The position numbers were made by a program, and so were the translations under genes. From the NCBI GenBank assembly GCA_963750065.1, contig CAVVPK010000001.1, positions 106,904-170,903 on the forward strand: DNA of 64,000 nucleotides. The letters run 5' to 3'. Positions 57,495 to 64,000 of the stretch are shown piece after piece. The notes under the pieces are model-generated. The model did not search any database and was not told where the DNA came from. It worked only from the letters and a program-made list of their open reading frames with translations. This DNA is from CAVSRC01 sp963750065 (lineage in GTDB: Bacteria; Pseudomonadota; Alphaproteobacteria; Rhizobiales; Kaistiaceae). Position 1 is the stretch's first letter. The number at the start of each line of letters is the position of its first letter.

Positions 57495-58373
57495 TCAGGT
57501 CCCACTCGCCCACTGAGAGGAGATCTCGGCACGCTCAAGAAATAGGCGCCTGAGGCAATTCGTCACCGGCCCCGGCCGGCCACTACCGATTACCACGTCA
57601 TTGATACGAATGACCGCTGTCACTTTCGACGAGGCCGAAGTGAGGAAGGCCTCGCTGGCCGCCAGTGCCTCGGAAACCGAAAACGGCCGTTCTTCGATCG
57701 CCAAGGCCTCGCCGTCCGCGATATCGAGGACGCCGGTGCGGGTCACACCGCGCAGGATTCCGGCCTCCGCCGAGCGCGTCACGATCGTGCCGCCGGCCGT
57801 CACAATCCAGGCATTGGTCGACGAGCCCTCGGTGACGAAGCCCTGCCGGTCCACGAACCAGGCCTCGAAGGCCCCGGATTCCTTGGCTTTCTGCTTGGCC
57901 AGCACGTTCGGCAGCAGGCCGACGGTCTTAATGTCCACCCGCTCCCAGCGGTTCTCCGGCACGGTGATGACCGAAACCCCCTCCTCCGCCCGCCTGGCAA
58001 AGGCCGCCGTATCGACCGAATGCGCCGTCACAACCAGAGATGGTGTCGCCGCGGGCGCCGGAAAGGCGTGGCTGCGCGGCGCGACGCCGCGCGTCACCTG
58101 GAGATAGACGAGGCCGTCGCCGACCCGGTTGCGGCGGACGACCTCGCGCAGAACGACGCCGAGCGCTGCCGGCGACAGCGGCCAGTCGATGCGGAGCTCG
58201 CCGAGCGAACGTTTGAGCCGCGCCATGTGGCGCGCCTCGTCGACCAGGCGGCCGCCGCGCACCTCGCACACCTCGTAGACGCCGTCGGCGAACTGATAAC
58301 CCCGGTCTTCGATGTGAACGGCGGCTCCGGCGTGTGGAACGTAGCGGCCGTTGACGTAAGCGATGCGCGACAT
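57495..58373 (-). CDS. dat: D-amino-acid aminotransferase (class IV PLP enzyme)
   Basis: A 292-residue fold-type IV pyridoxal phosphate transaminase. The PLP lysine is in VDIKTVGLLPNVLAKQKAKE (K in DIKT near residue 147), and a Glu that binds the ring nitrogen is in GFVTEGSSTNAW near 180. It most resembles D-alanine aminotransferase, a usual neighbour of hfq and trkH in Rhizobiales; branched-chain aminotransferase is less likely because of the RGVAPRSHAF segment. Confidence 0.87.
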   Translation of the reverse strand: MSRIAYVNGRYVPHAGAAVHIEDRGYQFADGVYEVCEVRGGRLVDEARHMARLKRSLGELRIDWPLSPAALGVVLREVVRRNRVGDGLVYLQVTRGVAPRSHAFPAPAATPSLVVTAHSVDTAAFARRAEEGVSVITVPENRWERVDIKTVGLLPNVLAKQKAKESGAFEAWFVDRQGFVTEGSSTNAWIVTAGGTIVTRSAEAGILRGVTRTGVLDIADGEALAIEERPFSVSEALAASEAFLTSASSKVTAVIRINDVVIGSGRPGPVTNCLRRLFLERAEISSQWASGT

Positions 58374-58383
58374 GGGGCCTTTC

Positions 58384-59823
58384 CTAGGAGCGCCAGTAGG
58401 CGGCGTAAAGCGATGCGAACAGCACGATCACCTCGATCCGCCCGAGAATCATGGTGACGATCATGGCGAGCTGGCCGAAGACCCCGAAATCGGCATAGGC
58501 CGGCCAGTTCGGCCCGATCAGCCATTCCTGCGAATAGAGCGGGCCGATATTGGAGAAGGCGGAGACCGCCGCCACGATCGCCGCGTCGAAAGCCGGCAAG
58601 CTGACCGACAGCGCCAGCGCGGCGACCACGATGATCACCACGGCAACCACCAGATTGGCCCAGATCGCCTTCATCAGGCTGAGGTCGTAGGGCTGGCTGC
58701 CGAAGCGCGTCGAGCGCACGCTGTGCGGGAAGAGCAGCCGTTTCAGTTCGTGCATGGACTGAACGGTCATGGCGCCGATGCGGTAATATTTGAGGCCGCC
58801 GGCCGTCGACAGCGCCGCGGCACCGCCGACCGCCAGGAACAGCACCAGCGTGTCGGGGATCGCCGACAGGGCCCCGGCGCGGGTTTCGTAGCCGGTGGTG
58901 CTGATCAGCGAGATGCTGTTGAACAGCCCCTCCCCCAGCGCCGCGATCAGGTTTTCGCCGCCGTGGAAGGACCAGCCGTAGATCACGCCCACCGTCGCCA
59001 TGACGCCGAGCACCCACCAGGTCTCGCGATGGCCGAGAAGAATCGACCAGCGGCCTTCGAGCACCGCACGGTGAAAGACGATGCTGGTCGCGCCGACGAT
59101 CATGAACACGCCGACGACGCCTTCCGCATACGGGCTGCCATAGACCGACAGGTTGCCGTCGACCGGCATGAAGCCGCCGGTCGAAACCGTCGACAGTGCC
59201 AGGCAGATGGCATCGAAGGGCGGGACGCCGGAGAAGAACAGCAGGATGATGCACAGGCTGGTGAACAGCGCATAGAGGGTCACCAGGCGCCTGAGCCCCT
59301 GGATAACGCGCTCCGGGCCGGCTTCGCTGAAGCCGCCGAGCGCCGCCAGCCCGCGGCTGGACAGGCCGCCCACGCCGGCTGGCGCCAGGATGGTGACGAA
59401 GGTGACCAGTGTCGCCAGCCCGCCCAGCCACTGCAGCTCGGCGCGCCAGAAGATGATCGACCGTCCGGCGCCGGCAAGCGAGTGATAGACGGTGGCGCCG
59501 GTGGTGGTGAAGCCGGAGACCGCCTCGAAAAGCGCCGCGACGTAGCCGAAACGGGCGTGCAGCGCGAAGGGAATGGCCGCGATCAGCGGTATCACCACCC
59601 ACAGCGCCGCTGCCAGCGCGAAACCGGCCGTGCGGTCGAAGCGCGGGCGGTGTCCCTGGAGGGCAAAGAAGATGGCACCGGAGAGGAAGCCGGTCAGGCC
59701 GGAGACCAGTAGGAAGTCCGCCGCCGCGCCGTCGTGCGATATCACGGCAATGGCCGCCGGCATGAGCATTGCCAGCGCCAGGCCGCCGAAGGCGCGCGAC
59801 AGGATGTGAAGAACGCCGATCAT
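58384..59823 (-). CDS. trkH: Trk potassium uptake protein TrkH
   Basis: A 479-residue potassium channel-like membrane subunit. Selectivity-filter loops with the TrkH pattern are visible: SGFTTTGATVY near residue 110, LSTVSTGGFMPVDG near 220, ISTTGYETRAG near 305 and SAFSNIGPLYS near 430. It works with TrkA, the next gene on this strand side. The ATG at 59823 is chosen; a TTG at 59862 would extend into trkA. Confidence 0.92.
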   Translation of the reverse strand: MIGVLHILSRAFGGLALAMLMPAAIAVISHDGAAADFLLVSGLTGFLSGAIFFALQGHRPRFDRTAGFALAAALWVVIPLIAAIPFALHARFGYVAALFEAVSGFTTTGATVYHSLAGAGRSIIFWRAELQWLGGLATLVTFVTILAPAGVGGLSSRGLAALGGFSEAGPERVIQGLRRLVTLYALFTSLCIILLFFSGVPPFDAICLALSTVSTGGFMPVDGNLSVYGSPYAEGVVGVFMIVGATSIVFHRAVLEGRWSILLGHRETWWVLGVMATVGVIYGWSFHGGENLIAALGEGLFNSISLISTTGYETRAGALSAIPDTLVLFLAVGGAAALSTAGGLKYYRIGAMTVQSMHELKRLLFPHSVRSTRFGSQPYDLSLMKAIWANLVVAVVIIVVAALALSVSLPAFDAAIVAAVSAFSNIGPLYSQEWLIGPNWPAYADFGVFGQLAMIVTMILGRIEVIVLFASLYAAYWRS

Positions 59824-59848
59824 CGGCCCGCCCGTCCGCCCGCCTGTC

Positions 59849-61226
59849 TCAGAAGAACTCAAGGCTGACGCGGAACATCTGCTCGAGCTGGCGCACGCGC
59901 TCGGCGGTGGCGAACATCACCACGCGGTCCTTGGCGACGATCTGGGTGAGGCCGTTGGGCACCAGCACCTTGCCGTCGCGATAGATCGCGCCGATGCGGA
60001 TGCCATCCGGCAGATTGAGCTCCCTGAGCGGCCTGCCGACCAGCGGCGAGGTCTCCAGCGCCTCCGCCTCGATCACCTCCGCCGCACCGTCTTCGATCGT
60101 GTGGACGCCGCGGATGCGGCCGCGCCGCACGTGCTGGAGGATGCGCGACACAGTCAGCGAACGCGGGTTCACCGTCGCGTCGATGCCCAGCGTGTCGGTG
60201 AAGGAATGGTAGGAGCGGTTGTTGATCAGCGCCATGGTGCTGTGACAGCCGAGGCGCTTGGCCATGACGCAGGCGATGATGTTGACCTCGTCGTCGTTGG
60301 TCAGCGCAATCAGCGTGTCGGCGTCCTGGACGTCGGCCTCGCGCTGGATCTCCTGGTCGAGCGCATTGCCGTGCAGGACGACGGTGCGCTTCAGCGCATC
60401 GGCGATGGCAATGGCGCGCTCGCGCGTCGAACTCGATGATCTTGACCTTGGCGGCGGCGCCCCGCGTCTCCAGCGTGTGGGCGACGAACTGACCGATATT
60501 GCCGCCGCCGGCGATGACGACGCGCTTGGCCACCGGCTCCTCGTGGCCGAAGATACCCAGCGCGCGCACCACCTGCTCGCGCGGGCACACGACATAGACC
60601 TGGTCGCCGACCAGCATGGAATCGGCCGAGCGCGGCACGAACAGATTGCCGCCGCGCACGATGCCGACGACGATCGCCTGCAGGTCGGGAAACAGCTCGG
60701 TGAGCTGCGACAGCGGCGTATCGACCACCGGGCAGTTCTCGTCGCAGCTGATGCCGACCACGACCACCTCGCCATTGGCGAACTCGACCGTGTCGAAGGC
60801 GCCGGGCAGCTGAAGACGGCGCAGCACCATACGGCCGACCTCGATCTCCGGCGAGATGATCACGTCGATCGGCAGGTGCTCGGACGAGAACAGGTCGGCC
60901 CAGTGCGGCTCGAGATAGCTCTGCGCGCGGATGCGGGCGATCTTGGTGGGCACGTTGAACAACGAGTGGGCCACCTGGCAGGCGACCATGTTGACCTCGT
61001 CGTAGAGCGTCACGGCGATGATCATGTCCGCCTGCTCGGCGCCGGCCTGGGCGAGCACCTCCGGGTGGGCGCCGTGGCCGATGAAGCCGCGCACGTCGAG
61101 CGTGTCACGGATCGCCTGGACAAGCTGTGGCGAGGTGTCGATCACCGAAACGTCGTTGTCCTCGACAGCGAGACGTTCGGCGATGCCGTAGCCGACCTGG
61201 CCGGCTCCGCAGATGACAACGCGCAT
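59849..61226 (-). pseudogene. trkA: Trk potassium uptake regulator TrkA, single frameshift
   Basis: The NAD-binding regulatory subunit of the Trk potassium system. The first half reads normally: VVICGAGQVGYGIAERL, then RIRAQSYLEPHWADLF and a second Rossmann start VVIAGGGNIGQFVAHTL near residue 235. The frame breaks right after KIIEFD at about 60425: removing one C (plus strand) restores RERAIAIADALKR, TNDDEVNIIACVMAKRLG, and the rest to the stop at 59849. Repaired length is 458 residues, the family norm. Unrepaired, it loses the second NAD domain's helix onwards. It may be a sequencing error because TrkA is usually needed for this system. Confidence 0.88.
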
Positions 61227-61252
61227 GATACCCCGAATCCCTGGCCCTGCTC

Positions 61253-62620
61253 TTAGCCTACGCCGAGCGATTTCAACTTGCGATGCAGCGCCGAGCGCTC
61301 CATGCCGACGAATTCCGCCGTGCGCGAGATGTTGCCGCCGAACCGGTTGACCTGCGCGGTAAGGTATTCGCGCTCGAAAATCTCGCGCGCATCGCGCAGC
61401 GGCAGCGACATCAGGTGCTCGCCCCCGGCCCTGCCCGGCGTCGTCGGCAGCATCTCGCCGATCTCCGCCGGCAGCATGTCGGCGGTGATGACCTCGCTGG
61501 CATCGCCGCGGGTCAGGATCATCAGCCGCTCGACGTTGTTGCGCAATTGCCGGATGTTGCCGGGCCAGTCATGCGCTTGAAGAACCGCCATGGCGTCGTC
61601 GCCGATGATGCGCGGCGGCAGGCCGGTGGTGCGCGATATCTGCTCGGCGAAATGGCGCACCAGCACCGGAATATCCTCGCGCCGCTCGGCCAGCGCCGGC
61701 ACCCTGAGCGGCACCACCGCCAACCGGTGGAACAGGTCTTCGCGGAAGGCGCCCTCGCTGACCTCGCCTTCCAGGTCGCGGCCGGTGGAGGAGATGATGC
61801 GCACGTCGACACTAACCCGCGTCGACCCGCCGACACGGGTAAAAGTCTGGTCGACCAGGACCCGCAGGATCTTGCTCTGCGTCTCGCGCGGCATGTCGCC
61901 GACCTCGTCGAGATAGAGCGTCCCGCCATGCGCCTCCTCAAGCGCGCCGACGCGGCGCGCCGACCCGTTGGCCGGCTCGGTGCCGAACAGCTCCGCCTCC
62001 ATCCGCTCGGGCACGATGGTCGCCGCGTTGAGCACCACGAAGGGGCCGCCGACCCGCCCCGACAGCTCGTGGATGGTGCGGGCGACCAGTTCCTTGCCGG
62101 AGCCCGAGGCGCCGGAGATCATGATGCGGCTGTTGGTCGGCGCCACCTTTTCGAGCGTGGCACGCAGATGGTTCATCGCCGGGGAAGCGCCGAGAAGCTG
62201 GCTGGCATCGCCGCTCTTCTCGCGCAGCGCCTTGACCTCGCGCCTGAGCTTGGACGCCTCCAGGGCGCGCTCGGCGACCAGCACCAGCCGGTCGGACTTG
62301 AACGGCTTCTCGATATAGTCGTAGGCGCCGCGCTTGATGGCGGAGACCGCCGTCTCGATGTTGCCGTGGCCGGAGATCATGACCACCGGCAGGTCGACAT
62401 GGCCGCGCTTGATCTCGTCGAGCAACGCCAGTCCGTCCAGGCGGCTGCCCTGCAGCCAGATGTCGAGGAAGACAAGCGACGGCCGCCGCTTCTCGATTTC
62501 AGTAAGCGCGGCATCGGCGTCGGCGGCGATGCGCGTGCCGTGCCCTTCGTCGCTCAGGATGCCGGAAACCAGTTCCCGGATGTCGTTTTCGTCGTCAACG
62601 ATGAGAATGTCGGACGCCAT
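61253..62620 (-). CDS. ntrX: Nitrogen-type response regulator NtrX
   Basis: A 455-residue response regulator. The receiver domain (1-120) has DILIVDDENDIREL and the phosphoacceptor Asp in LVFLDIWLQGS. The AAA+ domain (about 140-365) has Walker A ISGASGSGKELVART and Walker B GGTLYLDEVGDMP. The GAFTGA loop that contacts sigma-54 is replaced by PANGSARRVGALEE, so it should not activate sigma-54 in the usual way. A Fis-type helix-turn-helix ends the chain (GGNISRTAEFVGMERSALHR). It follows ntrY with 19 bp between them. Confidence 0.94.
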   Translation of the reverse strand: MASDILIVDDENDIRELVSGILSDEGHGTRIAADADAALTEIEKRRPSLVFLDIWLQGSRLDGLALLDEIKRGHVDLPVVMISGHGNIETAVSAIKRGAYDYIEKPFKSDRLVLVAERALEASKLRREVKALREKSGDASQLLGASPAMNHLRATLEKVAPTNSRIMISGASGSGKELVARTIHELSGRVGGPFVVLNAATIVPERMEAELFGTEPANGSARRVGALEEAHGGTLYLDEVGDMPRETQSKILRVLVDQTFTRVGGSTRVSVDVRIISSTGRDLEGEVSEGAFREDLFHRLAVVPLRVPALAERREDIPVLVRHFAEQISRTTGLPPRIIGDDAMAVLQAHDWPGNIRQLRNNVERLMILTRGDASEVITADMLPAEIGEMLPTTPGRAGGEHLMSLPLRDAREIFEREYLTAQVNRFGGNISRTAEFVGMERSALHRKLKSLGVG

Positions 62621-62639
62621 GTCAGCCGTCTTTCGCTTG

Positions 62640-64000
62640 TCACGTCACCGGCTGAGGGGCAACCGCCGGCTCCGGCGCAACATCGCCATCGGCAGCAGCC
62701 TCCCCTGTCAGCCCGTCCATACGCGGCAGGATGATACGGATGTTGGCACCGCGGCGACCGTTGGTCTCCCCCGGCGCGTCGAGGAGTTCGATTCTCCCCT
62801 CATGTTCCTCGATGATCTTGGCGACGATGGCGAGGCCGAGGCCCGTGCCCTTCTCGCGCGTCGTCATGTATGGTTCCAGCAACCGCTGGCGGTTCTCGCC
62901 CGGCAGCCCGATGCCATTGTCGATGATGTCGAGGACGATATGTGCCTCGTCGACCGTGGCTGACACCGAGATCGCGCCCTGCCCGCGCGCCTCCGGCGGC
63001 ACAGCGAGCACCGCCTCGGTGGCGTTCTTGACCACGTTGGTCAGCGCCTGCCCCATTAGGCGCGCGTCGAAGCGGCCGATGAGCGGTATTTCCGGCAGGT
63101 CGACGCTGAAATTGATATCCGGCTGGGCAACGCTGATCAGGAACACCAACTCGCGGATCGTCTCGGCCAGATTGCCGGTGATGAACGCCGGCTTCGGCAT
63201 GCGCGCGAAGGACGAGAATTCGTCCACCATGCGGCCGATGTCGCCCACCTGGCGGATGATGGTGTCGGTGCATTGATCGAAGACGTCGCGGTCCTCGTCG
63301 ATGGTGCGGCCGAACTTGCGCTTCAGCCGCTCGGCCGAGAGCTGGATCGGCGTCAGCGGGTTCTTGATCTCGTGGGCGATGCGGCGCGCCACGTCGGCCC
63401 AAGCGGTCGAGCGCTGGGCGGCCACCAGGTCGCTGATGTCGTCCAGCGTGATGACGTAGCCGTGCTGCACGTCGTCGCCGCGCTCGGTGGTCACGCGCAC
63501 GTTGATCGTGCGTTCGCGGCCGTCATGGCTGAGCGTGATCTGGTCGCGATGCTCGGCGCGCACGTCGCGCAGCGCCGTCGAGACGACGGGACGCAGCTGC
63601 GGCATGAGATCCGCGACCGGGGTGCCGATCGCCACGTCCTCGGTGATGCCGAGCAGGAGCAGCGCCGTGCGGTTGGCGATAGTCACTCGCCCCTGCGCGT
63701 CGATGCCGACGACGCCGGCCGATATGCCGGCCAGCACCGCCTCGGTGAAGCGGCGGCGGGCGTCGATCTGGTTGCTGGCGGCAATCAGCGCTTCGCGCTG
63801 GCTCCTGAGTTGCGCGGTCATGGTGTTGAAGGTGGTGCCGAGCGCGCCGACGTCGCCGTCCGAATGGCGCGGATTGACCGAAACACTGAGATTGCCGCGC
63901 GACACCTCCTTGGCGGCGTCGATCAGCCGCTGGATCGGCGCAACCAGCCGGTTGGCAAAGCCGATGCCGAGCCAGATCGCCGACAGGAGCACGATCACCG
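62640..64000 (-). CDS. ntrY: Sensor histidine kinase NtrY, C-terminal part
   Basis: The C-terminal 450 or so residues of NtrY; the start and the membrane segments lie beyond the window edge. Visible from the edge: HAMP domain (ANRLVAPIQRLIDAAKEVS), PAS domain (VLAGISAGVVGIDAQGRV), dimerisation/phosphoacceptor domain with the His in RRIAHEIKNPLTPIQLS, and ATPase domain with NATEAVLA (N box), DNGIGLPG (G1) and GTGLGLAIV (G2). It partners NtrX in nitrogen- and redox-linked control in alphaproteobacteria. It is the last gene before the window end and is incomplete. Confidence 0.95.
   Translation of the reverse strand, partial: VIVLLSAIWLGIGFANRLVAPIQRLIDAAKEVSRGNLSVSVNPRHSDGDVGALGTTFNTMTAQLRSQREALIAASNQIDARRRFTEAVLAGISAGVVGIDAQGRVTIANRTALLLLGITEDVAIGTPVADLMPQLRPVVSTALRDVRAEHRDQITLSHDGRERTINVRVTTERGDDVQHGYVITLDDISDLVAAQRSTAWADVARRIAHEIKNPLTPIQLSAERLKRKFGRTIDEDRDVFDQCTDTIIRQVGDIGRMVDEFSSFARMPKPAFITGNLAETIRELVFLISVAQPDINFSVDLPEIPLIGRFDARLMGQALTNVVKNATEAVLAVPPEARGQGAISVSATVDEAHIVLDIIDNGIGLPGENRQRLLEPYMTTREKGTGLGLAIVAKIIEEHEGRIELLDAPGETNGRRGANIRIILPRMDGLTGEAAADGDVAPEPAVAPQPVT

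Noticed and set aside
59824..59862. TTG start for TrkH extending it by 13 residues
   Set aside because: The extension would overlap the true end of trkA, and the ATG at 59823 directly precedes the first membrane helix.

Overview
The window is chromosomal DNA from a high-GC alphaproteobacterium, most likely a Hyphomicrobiales (Rhizobiales) member. The evidence is gene content and order: ntrY-ntrX-trkA-trkH-dat-hfq-hflX next to mazG, the set rlpA-dac-tmk-holB-metG-tatD, recG next to sdhE-mfd, a rhizobial-type phosphatidylcholine synthase, an IalB-like gene and a rhizobial-type REP palindrome at the left edge. The genus cannot be named from sequence reading alone. No insertion sequence, prophage, CRISPR array or plasmid function was seen.

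Layout. 0.3-9.4 kb: glmS, a DUF502 membrane protein, recG (minus), an AT-richer gap with a possible small gene, then sdhE-mfd. 9.5-18.4 kb: a PAS/GGDEF diguanylate cyclase, then genes mostly on the minus strand: a DsbA/FrnE-type oxidoreductase, an oligopeptide-type binding protein, hspQ, a UbiH-type monooxygenase with two YeeE/YedE half-transporters; a broken ialB-like gene and an AEC transporter lie on the plus strand. 18.6-22.2 kb: pcs, terC, an MFS transporter and a quinone oxidoreductase.

22.4-35.4 kb is one co-directional purine catabolism locus: uraH-xdhA-xdhB-xdhC, a BMP-type ABC importer (ATPase, two permeases, binding protein), puuD (membrane urate oxidase with cytochrome c domain), uraD and an allantoate amidohydrolase-like gene. 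Together they could import a purine-type compound and take xanthine through urate, 5-hydroxyisourate and OHCU to allantoin, then hydrolyse allantoate. The allantoinase that links the last two steps is not in the window.

35.4-44.9 kb is the accessory part and the least described: a secreted 972-residue protein with a propeller-like N-terminal region and a cysteine-rich repeat tail, preceded by a leader full of inverted repeats; a frameshifted SMP-30/gluconolactonase; an orphan TonB/TolA-like protein; tRNA-Cys; an ArsR-permease-redox protein operon facing a MarR-GNAT fusion across a region holding a perfect FNR/FixK-type box; and an orphan five-blade glycosidase-like gene. tRNA-Ser(UGA) follows, with two degenerate copies of its own 3' end downstream of it.

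45.5-64 kb is housekeeping: rlpA, D-Ala-D-Ala carboxypeptidase, tmk, holB, metG, a CDF metal exporter, tatD, a metallo-beta-lactamase-fold hydrolase, a 6-phospho-3-hexuloisomerase-like gene, mazG, then on the minus strand hflX, hfq, dat, trkH, trkA (frameshifted), ntrX and ntrY (cut by the window end). Three genes (ialB-like, SMP-30, trkA) carry indels; whether these are real mutations or sequencing errors must be settled before their biology is interpreted.
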